Below are positions 22,293 to 31,505 of a DNA stretch of 50,478 nt, one piece after another (positions within the stretch are counted from its first letter, which is position 1; each line of letters begins with the position of its first letter). Origin of the DNA: Amoeboaphelidium occidentale (taxonomy: Eukaryota > Aphelidiomycota > Aphelidea); NCBI GenBank assembly GCA_023515795.1, contig JALGPX010000058.1, forward strand, positions 1 to 50,478. The letters run 5' to 3'. The notes beneath the pieces were generated by a model. It worked only from the letters and a program-made list of their open reading frames with translations. It was not told where the DNA came from and did not search any database. Position numbers and translations under genes: made by a program.

Positions 22293-24702
22293 ATGAGCAG
22301 CAACCGTCAAGATCATATCGAAGGATATAACACCTCAACGGTAAAACATGCTATTAAGCTTCAACTGTAACATATAGATCAATACTTCGGATTCACAGAA
22401 AAGCACAAAGACAACGTCTTATGGAAGGAATCGAATGTCGACTGGACAAAGTAAAAGTCCGATTCAACCAGCTCCACCGACAGCCATACGAACAGGAACT
22501 GCTTCTGGAAGACCAACTTCTAGAATGGGAACTGGATACTCAAAGAAGAGTTCTTCTAGTGGATCGGATCCATATGGGCAGCAAAAGAGTATGATCACAT
22601 AGTACTGAATGCTGAAACAACGTTTTAGATCAACAGCTGAGCGAGGAAGAATTAGCAGAAGCCAAGAGAAAAGAATTGGAAAAGGTCATCAATAATCTGC
22701 TGGATGAAAGCTACTTGGCAAGGTCGGCAAAAGATTATACGGCTGCCTTAGAGAAAGCAAAGCAAGCAGAAAAGAAGGAAAAGTTATCAAGAAAATCTTC
22801 AAGCGCTGGAAGCGGCACTGGGAGTATAAGTACACTTTCTGAATCCAGCGAGAATCCTGATTTGACTTACTGTGTGTTATTTAATCTCGCTGATTGTTGC
22901 CACATGAACAAAATGTATGATGAAGCTTTGACGGTGTACCATGCCCTGATCAAATCTAAGATGTACTCAAATGCTGTTCGTTTGAGGATTAATATGGGAA
23001 ACATCTACATGGAATTAAAGCAATTCAATTTGGCTTTGAAAATGTATCGAATGGCATACGAACAGATGGCGCCTGGGCATGAGTACATCAAGAACAAGGT
23101 CATGTCAAATATTGTTGTAGCGTATTTGAAAATGGGCCAGTATCATGATTCCCTACTTTCTCTGGATATGATTCAAAATCCTAGCGAAGACTTGCTTTTT
23201 AACATGGTCTTATGTTCTTATTTGCTTGGTGATATCAGCAAAATGAAGAGCAGCTTTGAGCGAATGGTTACAATAGACATTCCTCCGGCCATAGATGACG
23301 AAATTGAAGATGGCATTGATAATTCAAAGCCAGATTCATTACTTTTAGATTTGAGTCCGGCTGGATTATCTTTGAAGAGGAGAAGGAAAATAACACATTA
23401 CATCTCTGTAGTATCGAGAATATTAGCCCCCGAAATTGAAGAAAGTGTTGAAGACGGGTTTAATTGGTTGATACAAACGATAAAAGATTCTCCTTGTTAT
23501 GAGCTAGTTGCAGAAATCGAGTTGGCAAAAGCGATATTCTACTTGAAAGAATTTGATATGGACAGGGTAATTAGTTTAGTGATTTTCAATTTAATTTGAA
23601 GGCCAAGAGAATTTTGTTGAACTTCAAAGTAGTTTATCCAGAACGATTTTCTACTGCCGCATTAAATCTAGCATTCATAAAAGAAGCAAATGGAAATTTC
23701 AAAGAAGCAGAGAGTTTTGCTAATGGGTGCTTAAATGAAAACAGGTCAAATGTTCGAGCTTTGATTGTTCTGGGAAACTGTAGTCTCCACAAAGACAACA
23801 TTGAACAAGCTGTACAATTTTACAAGGAAGCCTATGAAAACGACAATACAAGTCACGAGGCGCTATTCAATTTAGGTCTCGCCTATAAAATGAATGGCGA
23901 CTTAATCGAAGCTTTGGATATTTTCAAGAAACTACATCAAATCCTGCAGATTGAACCTGAGACAATATATCAACTAGCAGACGTAAATGATCGAATTGGG
24001 GATTCAAAAGCGTCTCTAGAATGGTTCAACACGCTGCTTTCTCTCACTCCGAATGATCCAGAAGTCTTGATTAGAATGGGTAAAGTATGCGATAACATGG
24101 ATGACATTTCACAAGCCATTCATTTTTACACTGAGGCCCTGAGATTCAATCCAACAGATATTCAAGTTTTACAGAGATTAGGATCTCATTTAGTTGAGTC
24201 GGAGATGTATGATAAAGCTATAGAGTTTTTCTCAAGGGCTGCATGCGTTCAGCCAAATGAAGCTAAATGGAGACTCATGACAGCTAATTGCCTAAGGCGG
24301 ACGGGAAATCACCAGAATGCACTACAATTATACAAGAATATTCATGAAAATTTCCCAGAGAATCAAGAATGTAAGTTTTAGACTCAAATGGTCCTGATTT
24401 TAGGTCTTCGTTTCTTGTCTCGATTATGTCATGATATGAGTTTACCAGAAGCTCAGGATTACGCTGGAAAGTTGACAGCATTACAACACAAAACTCGTAT
24501 TGCTGAAGCTTCGCAGTCCATAGCTGGTATGCAGTTGAATTCCAAGTATGATCAACTTGCGACTGAAATCCAGAAAAATAATACAGATCATACACAGACT
24601 GAAACCACACAGACAGGGAGCGTAAAGCCTCAAGAGAAAAAATCGGTGTTGGAGGGCATGCGGTTTGAGAAAGATATGCTTAATTCTCTTCCTGATCAAT
24701 AG
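22293..24702 (+). CDS. IFT88: Intraflagellar transport protein 88 (TPR protein)
   Basis: Five exons (22293-22340, 22378-22588, 22629-23566, 23602-24370, 24404-24702) with introns of 37, 40, 35 and 33 nt give 754 aa. The N-terminus is Ser/Thr-rich with R-P-T-S-R-M-G-T-G-Y-S-K, as in IFT88. The region D-L-T-Y-C-V-L-F-N-L-A-D, then M-Y-D-E-A-L, M-N/I-N-M-G-N-I-Y and A-L-K-M-Y-R-M-A shows the first TPR block. A second TPR array covers residues about 430-670. The tail after N-Q-E-C-L-R-F-L is charged. IFT88 is a core IFT-B subunit needed to build cilia and flagella, so this organism makes a flagellum at some life stage. No upstream exon could be added beyond M-S-S-N-R-Q. Confidence 0.93.
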
Positions 24703-24781
24703 ATCTTCTTTGCGTTTGTGATATTCCTGCATAGCAACGGTACTGCGTTCACTGAAAACGCTCCCACGCTGATTTCCCCAA

Positions 24782-26209
24782 ATGCCAGTCCCAGTTGATA
24801 TCGAACAGCGCTTGCTACAAGAAGATTTTATCGGAGAAGTTACCATCAAGACATGGCATGGTCCATACTTGCACCCAAACTTTGCTTCAAAGACAATTGA
24901 GTACAAAGCTGAACCTTACCAGTGGACTTTGGCAAAATCTCCTATTACAGAGGTTAAGGCTTATTGTATCTCAGCTTCAAACGGCGGTAGCAAGTTGTAC
25001 TGGAAATCAGACTTGACACAGTCCAACAAGAATGTGATCCTTACTGAAAATTCTTCCCACTGGGAAGCTTTCACCTTGGCTAAGCATCAAAAATATTCTG
25101 ATAAGTTTGCGATCGTCAGCTATGGAAGCAAGCAGTTGGTTTGTGCAGAATCTCCTGAGAGAAAATTGGGTGTTGTTGCCAACAGAGATGGTCACGGTGA
25201 ATGGGAAGCTTTTGAATTCACTACTTCTGGAACCGCAACATCTGGAGCAGCTAGCTCTTCTGCAACATACACACCAGGATCTTTGCAAGACAAGATCGAT
25301 TTGGTCACCAAGGCAACCAAGGGTTGGGGCTATGATGGCGACAAGTTGATTCAAGCTATCATCTCCATCGAACCATCCGAGTTGCCAAAGTTGGATGCCC
25401 ACTACAAGGCATCTTATGGCAAATCCATCATGGAAGTCATCAGATCTGAAACTGGTGGAAACTTTGGTATTGCTCTTGCTATGGCTGTGTGTCTAGAAAC
25501 TTACACTGCAGCTGAAATCATTCGTGATGCTATCAGAGGCATTGGTAAGGACGAGAAAAGAATTCTTGAAGTTTTGGTTGGAAGAACCAATGGCGAATTG
25601 AACGAAATCAAGTCTTCTTACCAAACTTTGTATGGTAGAAACTTGGAAGCCGATTTGGCTGCTGAATGCGGTGCTGAAGCCAAGCAGTTTTTTGTATCTC
25701 AATTGCAAGCATTAAGAGACGAACATGACCAGAACCGTCCTAATGTCGATGCTGATGTTGAGACATTGTATAAAGCGTCTGAAGCAAGATGGGGCAAAGA
25801 TGCAGGAGAATTTGTCCGTTTGTTCAATACGCGTTCTGAACAACACTTATTGAAAGTCTTCCAAGCTTATGGCCAGAAACATGGCAAGACTATGGAAAAG
25901 TTGGTAAAGGATGAATTCAAAGGATTTATGGAGGACGTTTTAGTTGAGAATGTTCGTTGTATCGTCAACAAGCCTTTGTACTTTGCTGACTTGATGGAAA
26001 GTGCTATGTCTGGTTTGGGTTGTGATGCTCACAAATTGGCTAGAGTCATCAACAGATTGAGAGGTAGAAAGATCATGGAACAGGCTAAGGAAGCTTACTT
26101 GAACAAGCACGGTAAGAGTTTGGAAAAGAAAATTAAGAGTGAAACCACTGGTGATTTTGAACGTTTGCTTGTTGCAATGATCAACCAACCAACAAGATTC
26201 AACTACTAA
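24782..26209 (+). CDS. Annexin with N-terminal fascin-like beta-trefoil domain
   Basis: A single exon of 475 aa. Residues about 15-140 resemble a fascin-like/beta-trefoil fold: V-T-I-K-T-W-H-G-P-Y-L at the start, and repeated W-E-A-F strands at S-H-W-E-A-F and G-E-W-E-A-F-E-F. After an Ala/Ser/Thr linker (about 142-158) come four annexin repeats (first D-K-I-D-L-V-T-K-A-T-K-G-W-G-Y-D-G-D). Repeat two retains A-I-R-G-I-G-K-D-E, the type-II calcium site G-x-G-T replaced by G-I-G-K; the others are more degenerate. Annexins bind acidic phospholipids with calcium, while fascin-like domains bind actin or other ligands. The codon use is rich in AAG, TTG, GGT and GAA, suggesting strong expression. 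It ends 79 bp from the convergent PRELI gene. Confidence 0.9.
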   Translation: MPVPVDIEQRLLQEDFIGEVTIKTWHGPYLHPNFASKTIEYKAEPYQWTLAKSPITEVKAYCISASNGGSKLYWKSDLTQSNKNVILTENSSHWEAFTLAKHQKYSDKFAIVSYGSKQLVCAESPERKLGVVANRDGHGEWEAFEFTTSGTATSGAASSSATYTPGSLQDKIDLVTKATKGWGYDGDKLIQAIISIEPSELPKLDAHYKASYGKSIMEVIRSETGGNFGIALAMAVCLETYTAAEIIRDAIRGIGKDEKRILEVLVGRTNGELNEIKSSYQTLYGRNLEADLAAECGAEAKQFFVSQLQALRDEHDQNRPNVDADVETLYKASEARWGKDAGEFVRLFNTRSEQHLLKVFQAYGQKHGKTMEKLVKDEFKGFMEDVLVENVRCIVNKPLYFADLMESAMSGLGCDAHKLARVINRLRGRKIMEQAKEAYLNKHGKSLEKKIKSETTGDFERLLVAMINQPTRFNY

Positions 26210-26288
26210 GAATTGATATCTTAATGAAGATAAAATAGAGATTTTTGTTTTGTGAATGATCTATTTCTTGTTTGCTTGAACAATACCC

Positions 26289-26903
26289 CTAATTAGCATC
26301 TAAATTTGCAGAGGATGGCACACGCAACAATTTCTGTGCCATCAATTGACCCTCACTCAGAGCAGACGATGAGTCATCGAGTAATCTTCGTATAACATCG
26401 TCCATAGCAGCCCTGCCTCGTTCAGCATTTGCGCAGAATTTCTTCACGCACAAATCCTCGACATATCCTTTAACCATTTCCCAACCAGCATCCACATCAA
26501 CCAACGCCTCCTGCCGTAGATCAGTCTTCATTCCATCGTCAGATGACGGGGTGTACTCAACTCGCTCCTTCAATTTAATCACATTCGATAAATTCAGATT
26601 TGTAGAAACTGCAGTGTACTTCTTCTGCACAGGATCCACTTCAGATATTTCAAGAAAGAATTGGCAGCTATCGTCAGCTGCAGTGGAAGATTTCATCAGC
26701 TTTCGTAAAAAGTGAGGGACAGGCTGTGAATATGCAAGCAGGCGCTCCGTGCGAAGGACTTTTGTCTCTGGATCCACAGAACGGTGAAGGATATCGACGT
26801 GCTGCACATGAGGGCTCATTGGGTTTGGGTACTTCCTCCAATTCGCTGTAGTGACGTGGTGCCAAGGGTAATTGAAGCTGTGATTTATCAACTGAACTTT
26901 CAT
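26289..26903 (-). CDS. PRELI/MSF1-domain protein (Ups-like lipid transfer)
   Basis: A single exon of 204 aa, starting at M-K-V-Q-L-I-N-H-S-F-N-Y-P-W because family members begin at this strand; the frame stays open 87 bp upstream. Landmarks are Y-P-W-H-H-V-T-T-A-N-W-R-K-Y-P-N-P, H-V-Q-H-V-D-I-L-H-R-S-V-D-P-E-T, and R-T-E-R-L-L. Ups1/PRELI proteins, with Mdm35/TRIAP1, carry phosphatidic acid or phosphatidylserine across the mitochondrial intermembrane space. The helical tail (W-E-M-V-K-G-Y-V-E-D-L) is typical. Which Ups paralog this is cannot be decided by eye. It is divergent from the cyclin gene with 99 bp between the ATGs. Confidence 0.9.
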   Translation of the reverse strand: MKVQLINHSFNYPWHHVTTANWRKYPNPMSPHVQHVDILHRSVDPETKVLRTERLLAYSQPVPHFLRKLMKSSTAADDSCQFFLEISEVDPVQKKYTAVSTNLNLSNVIKLKERVEYTPSSDDGMKTDLRQEALVDVDAGWEMVKGYVEDLCVKKFCANAERGRAAMDDVIRRLLDDSSSALSEGQLMAQKLLRVPSSANLDAN

Positions 26904-27002
26904 GACGAAATTTTGGTCGTTTGCAGGAAACATTTTTGATTGGCTGGGATTTGCTCTCAATTTTGCCCTTTCCTTCAACTTTAACTTCATTCTGAGCGTA
27001 GG

Positions 27003-27794
27003 ATGAACAGCTACGTAACTTTTGAACAGTTGGAAAGTACTCCGTCAAGACAGTCAGGAGTATCAAAGTATTTGGAGGACAATTTGAGATATTCTGGTTG
27101 CGACCTAATTCACAATGCTTCAAGGCTATTGAGACTGAATGACTTGATAACTCACCATGCGATGGTCTTATTCAATCGATTCTATTTTGTACATTCATTT
27201 ACGGAACATGATCTTTTCAATGCTGCCATGGCTTCGTGTTTCGTAGCTGCTAAATGCAACGATTCTGTTCGAAGGCTGAGGGATGTGGTTAATGTGTTTT
27301 ACTGTCTGCGGGGTGCTAATGACTCTAAAGAGAGACAACATTTGGATTTGTACAGTAATGAATTCTACGAACTTCGCAATGCTTTGATGCAGTATGAGAT
27401 GATTCTGTTACAATCTTTGGCTTTCAATATCTCTGTAGATCATGTCGAACCCTTCTTACTATGCTTCTTGAATATGTTACAATTGTCTAAATTTTCTGAT
27501 GAAATTATGAAATACGCATTATGTTACTTAAATGATTCCAGTTACTCGATAGCAGGCTTATGCTTTTCGCCTGAAACGATCGCGTGCTCCTGCATATATC
27601 TCGGCTGTTTAAAAGCTGAACTGAATTTCGAAACAAAGCCTCCGTTCTGGGAAGTTTTTGGCGTTAAAACGTTTGATTTGAAATACTGCATGAAAATGAT
27701 ACTGGCTTTGTATCAATTGAAACGAGTTACAGTTCCATTAACTGCAGCAGAGCTTGTAAGCAAACAAACTAATGCAGCGATAAACGCAAAATAG
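27003..27794 (+). CDS. Cyclin L-like transcriptional cyclin
   Basis: A single exon of 263 aa. It opens with T-P-S-R-Q-S-G-V-S-K-Y-L-E-D-N-L-R-Y-S-G-C-D-L-I and A-S-R-L-L-R-L-N, the order seen in cyclin L (partner of CDK11-type kinases in splicing). The first cyclin box follows (M-V-L-F-N-R-F-Y-F, A-M-A-S-C-F-V-A-A-K-C-N-D, R-R-L-R-D-V-V-N-V-F), then the second box from about residue 145 (A-L-C-Y-L-N-D-S). There is no C-terminal RS domain, unlike animal cyclin L, so cyclin K/T cannot be fully excluded. Confidence 0.85.
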   Translation: MNSYVTFEQLESTPSRQSGVSKYLEDNLRYSGCDLIHNASRLLRLNDLITHHAMVLFNRFYFVHSFTEHDLFNAAMASCFVAAKCNDSVRRLRDVVNVFYCLRGANDSKERQHLDLYSNEFYELRNALMQYEMILLQSLAFNISVDHVEPFLLCFLNMLQLSKFSDEIMKYALCYLNDSSYSIAGLCFSPETIACSCIYLGCLKAELNFETKPPFWEVFGVKTFDLKYCMKMILALYQLKRVTVPLTAAELVSKQTNAAINAK

Positions 27795-27922
27795 ATCAGA
27801 TTTAGTTTGAAACTCGTGCCCTGTTCTGTTTGCGTCCTTCTTTTCAGAATGAAATGTGGCGCGGTTGAATTTTTTTTGCAGGAAAATTTTTCCACTACGA
27901 AGATTACAAACAGCCGTTTCTC

Positions 27923-28623
27923 ATGATATCAGAAATGAATCGAAATAAGGAGGACGGAATAATTACGGATCATAATCCGATATCGCATTTATACGGTGGC
28001 GTGGGGCTGGTTCCTCAACCGCTTCCCGTAAATTCACACGATGATGGTTTCGTGGAGAATAGTTACGCCATGTCTACAAATTCGCATCGAAGGAACTCAA
28101 TTTCTCAACGGTCAGACTCCTCTTCGACTCAACAACTACAGCAGAATGCAGGCGCATCGCAAAATCGAAGAAGATCAAGCCAAGTTGAGGTGAGTTGCAA
28201 CACATGCGGCAAGAAATACAAAAATCAAATATGGTATCTTCTTATACGACGATTTACTCATTGTTATTTAATAGTCTTCAGAAGCACTCTTGGGAACATC
28301 ATGAATCGTGGGATTATGCCAAAAAGCTCATGCTGAACAAACATCAAAGTGTTCAAATAATGGAAGCAGCACAGGCTCTGGTTTCTCTATGCGAAATTCC
28401 TGATGATTTGCACGTTGAAGGGTTTGGTGTTAACGATGTTGGTTGCTCTACCAGTCAAGATGGTATTGTTTTGCCGTCGAGTAGTTTCAGCTCAAATGCA
28501 GATTCATTTCGATCTGGAATGAGTCTGAGGCATTTAAATGGAAATGATGGCGATATGGCTGATGAATGCTGTGATATGGTGATGAATTCTCCGCCCTCAG
28601 AGACATATTTGTACGATAGCTAG
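27923..28623 (+). CDS. C2H2 zinc-finger protein, conserved fungal type
   Basis: Exons are 27923-28233 and 28275-28623 (41-nt intron), giving about 219 aa. The zinc finger is split by the intron: C-N-T-C-G-K-K-Y-K-N-Q-I joined to C-L-Q-K-H-S-W-E-H, followed by W-D-Y-A-K-K-L-M-L-N-K-H-Q-S-V-Q-I-M-E-A-A-Q-A-L-V. This extension after the finger (K-H-Q-x-V-Q-x-x-E-A-A) resembles uncharacterised fungal single-finger proteins. The N-terminal half is Ser/Asn/Gln-rich and probably disordered, with an R-R-R-S cluster. A second ATG at 27935 is an alternative start. Probably nuclear; the target is unknown. Confidence 0.8.
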
Positions 28624-28666
28624 CATCACGAGTAATTAAAAAGCATGCATTTTAAATTTGAGTCTT

Positions 28667-30835
28667 TTATGAAAATAGTTTTATAGTTCCATCTGATCCT
28701 GAAGTAATAATCCAAGGCTGTGTTGGATGGAACTCACAGTGTAGAGCACCTAAGCCTTCCTTGTCCTTTGTGTGTGCGGTGATGATTTTCAGTGGTACAA
28801 TTGTTGGATTCTTCAAAAAATCATTAAAAACCATTCCATGAAACAAGTGCAACTTCCCATCATCACTACAAGATGCAAACAGCGGATAACGCTTGTGATA
28901 GACAACATTTCTCACAGCATACTCGTGCATTCGCATGTTCTGATAAGGTTGAGTAGACAAATCTGTATCAAACCAACAAAGCTTCTTATCGTAAGACCCA
29001 ACCAATACATTCTTGCCACCAGGATGAATATCCATAGAAGAAATCCACTTCATACTTGGTTGCAAAACTTTATGTAGTTGTTGCCTAATTAAATTGTAAA
29101 TGCGCACATATCTCTGAGTGGCAACAAACAAGAAAGGTTCATTTGGATGGAACATGACCTTTTGTACTCTGCCTTTGGATTTTGAAAAAGGAGATTGTGA
29201 AGTAGCTTTGGTAAGCTGATGGACAAGCACTGCATTTGCTTTACCAGTCGAATGATAAGATACAAAGTAATCACCCTTCTTGTGCCAATTGAAACCGGAA
29301 ATCTCCTCTTTGTGTCTTAAAATTAAATGAATTCCTTCTTTCTCTTGCTCTTTAGATGGTGTAACCCATTCAATAATATTCTTCTTGTTCACTTCTTTGA
29401 GCTTCAACATTTCATTTGTTGCAGCAACAGTTTCAGAGTTATCAACTTTTGGACTAATCATGATTAAATCTTTACCGCAACAAATGGCAAAGAAACTCAA
29501 TGACTTGCTAGGATTCCAATATACTGAAGTAGGAGCCTTTTCAAGAACCCATGTCTTTATGCACATGCCTGTTGAGACCTCCCATAATTTGCATGTTTTA
29601 TCTTCTGAGACTGATACCATCCACTGACCACTATTATCAACCGAGAACTGACGAACTCTCCCTGTATGGCCCTTGAATGTGATGGCCAAGTGCTTAGGAA
29701 ATGGTTCCAGATCTTTTGTATCTGGTAGTTCTGGAAGCAAAGCATCAACATCATCATAACGCTTTCTAACAGCTCGAGGACACAAATACAAATCCAAACA
29801 ACGACTGAATCTTTCATTGATAAGACGTCTGTATCCAGGAACAGATCTAAGATTATCGAATTTTTGCGGCAGATAATCCAGAGGTCTGTCTTCCGGATCC
29901 AAGTCTTCCCATTGTTTCTTTTCTTCTTCAGTGGGCAAATACTCCTCAGGTGGATTATAAGACTCAGAGTGTTCAGGCAACTTAAGCTTTGGAGCAGGAA
30001 TATGCAACTTGCTAACCTTGCTTGGGTCTTCGTCCTTCCAAATATCATAATATCTTTCCTTTGTTTCTTCTTGTGGTTTACTCTTGAAGATTCTTCCGTT
30101 ACGAACAACAATTTCGCCCTTACGAATAGCACGAGTCAACTTCATAACCTTATTGTGTTCCCATTTCGAAGGAATAAATCGTCTCTTTGGTTCAGGTGCA
30201 CCACTCAGAGGTTCTTGCATGACCTTGTTGACAAACACTTCCTCTAGATCAGGATAAGCATCAATTTCTTCATCAGGATAATGGCCTTCCTGTAACTTCT
30301 TAATAATATCCAATTCTTCAGAGGTCAAAGTGACATCCTTATGCTGAGAGTGATCACGGAAAGTCGCCAAGAACTCTGGATTATCCATCTTGTCAAGGAA
30401 CGCATCAAGTTCGTCTTTAGTAACAGGCTTTAGAACTTTCTTTCCTTCAACATCATAACCCAAATGCGGATAATCATCGTACCATTCTAAAGGCACATTT
30501 CCGATTGTCGTGAATGGCGCTTCAAAATCATCATCTTCTGAATCTGTTGGAGCCAAATACTTCTCAGATAAAGTCAATTCGCGTTCAGATTCTCCTTCTG
30601 AGTCTTTAGCGTTAGGAACGGTCCATTCTGATGAAGAATCTGGAATATCTTCAAAATCTTCATTGCCATTCTCATCCAAATGATCTGGCACGGAATCCGC
30701 GTTTATCTCGGGCAACAGGTCGTGTTCTTCTGCAGGCGCATCTACTTTTACGATACTTGCGGACGCATCTTTGATGCTTTCAGAGGAATCTTCGCGATCT
30801 CTTAGAGGGAATTTTACAAATTTCCTTTTCACCAT
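28667..30835 (-). CDS. ERB1: BOP1/Erb1 ribosome biogenesis factor
   Basis: A single exon of 722 aa from M-V-K-R-K-F-V. The acidic N-terminus is followed by the BOP1NT domain (N-V-P-L-E-W-Y-D-D-Y-P-H-L-G-Y-D, D-E-E-I-D-A-Y-P-D-L, R-R-F-I-P-S-K-W-E, D-P-E-D-R-P-L-D-Y-L-P). A C-terminal WD40 propeller ends in S-G-S-D-G-T-I-K-L-F-S. Erb1 with Ytm1 and Nop7 processes 27S pre-rRNA and builds the 60S subunit in the nucleolus. The open frame extends upstream to 30958, but that part overlaps the next gene's 5' end and lacks conservation. The ATG is 27 bp from the ATG of the divergent neighbour. Confidence 0.96.
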   Translation of the reverse strand: MVKRKFVKFPLRDREDSSESIKDASASIVKVDAPAEEHDLLPEINADSVPDHLDENGNEDFEDIPDSSSEWTVPNAKDSEGESERELTLSEKYLAPTDSEDDDFEAPFTTIGNVPLEWYDDYPHLGYDVEGKKVLKPVTKDELDAFLDKMDNPEFLATFRDHSQHKDVTLTSEELDIIKKLQEGHYPDEEIDAYPDLEEVFVNKVMQEPLSGAPEPKRRFIPSKWEHNKVMKLTRAIRKGEIVVRNGRIFKSKPQEETKERYYDIWKDEDPSKVSKLHIPAPKLKLPEHSESYNPPEEYLPTEEEKKQWEDLDPEDRPLDYLPQKFDNLRSVPGYRRLINERFSRCLDLYLCPRAVRKRYDDVDALLPELPDTKDLEPFPKHLAITFKGHTGRVRQFSVDNSGQWMVSVSEDKTCKLWEVSTGMCIKTWVLEKAPTSVYWNPSKSLSFFAICCGKDLIMISPKVDNSETVAATNEMLKLKEVNKKNIIEWVTPSKEQEKEGIHLILRHKEEISGFNWHKKGDYFVSYHSTGKANAVLVHQLTKATSQSPFSKSKGRVQKVMFHPNEPFLFVATQRYVRIYNLIRQQLHKVLQPSMKWISSMDIHPGGKNVLVGSYDKKLCWFDTDLSTQPYQNMRMHEYAVRNVVYHKRYPLFASCSDDGKLHLFHGMVFNDFLKNPTIVPLKIITAHTKDKEGLGALHCEFHPTQPWIITSGSDGTIKLFS

Positions 30836-30862
30836 CTTTCTTGCTGTTCTTTGATCAAAAAA

Positions 30863-31204
30863 ATGTTTAGTAGCGCCTTCAGGAAATTTAGCACCAGAAA
30901 TCTCAGTGCAGCCGGAGCTAAAAAAGTCTTGGATAATTACGCTGGTAAGATAAGTCACAAGGCCAGTAAAGAAGGAGTTTCCGTTAATGAGCTAATCAAG
31001 CGAAATGTTCCACGAGATGAAGTTGGCAAAGTGCGACAAGTTAATAATCAAGTTTATTCGTGGAGGGCAAAGCATAATCGTAGCTCAGGTGCGTCCGTGT
31101 TTGTTTCTGTTCCCTGGCTGAATAAGGATAAGGCAGATTCGAAAGCGGGAACTGATACTGCAACGAACGGTCAAACTAAAAGTGATACTCCTGGAAAACA
31201 GTAA
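30863..31204 (+). CDS. Small, possibly mitochondrial protein, function unknown
   Basis: 113 aa from the ATG at 30863. The N-terminus (M-F-S-S-A-F-R-K-F-S-T-R-N-L) is basic and amphipathic with no acidic residue, as in mitochondrial presequences. The middle (K-V-L-D-N-Y-A-G-K-I-S-H-K-A-S-K-E-G, N-E-L-I-K-R-N-V) is helical, and the tail is a disordered Asp/Thr/Lys stretch. No family is recognised. The gene shares an extremely short divergent promoter with BOP1. Confidence 0.6.
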   Translation: MFSSAFRKFSTRNLSAAGAKKVLDNYAGKISHKASKEGVSVNELIKRNVPRDEVGKVRQVNNQVYSWRAKHNRSSGASVFVSVPWLNKDKADSKAGTDTATNGQTKSDTPGKQ

Positions 31205-31505
31205 TAAGAGGTCGAAGACACGATGCTTTAAGTATTTCTAGCTTAATTGTTTGTTGAAGTAGATAAAAAGAAATGAGATTCTTGAGCACGATTACAACCC
31301 TTCGTAATAAAATATGATATCACCACACCAAATCAACTCAGCCCTAATCCTTCATTCCTATTAACCAACCTTAAGACTTGCCCACTGCTGAATTTCCCAG
31401 CAACTCGTTGCCTCTCAAACCAGCGCCACGATTTATCCAATCATGCATTGAGCCAACCATCATTTCTTGTGACTGAGTAAAAAGAACCACGCGGATTATT
31501 CAGAA
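31205..31505. other. Intergenic region
   Basis: About 300 bp between two plus-strand genes. AATAAA occurs at about 31306 and may end the upstream transcript. No RNA gene or further frame is visible. Confidence 0.5.

Noticed and set aside
28667-30132. Other frames inside BOP1 and similar long genes (for example 29557-30132)
   Set aside because: They are out-of-frame shadows of the conserved coding sequence without motif support.
30836-30958. Upstream extension of BOP1 in the open frame
   Set aside because: It overlaps the divergent gene's start, begins at a non-family sequence, and the M-V-K-R-K ATG fits Erb1 proteins.
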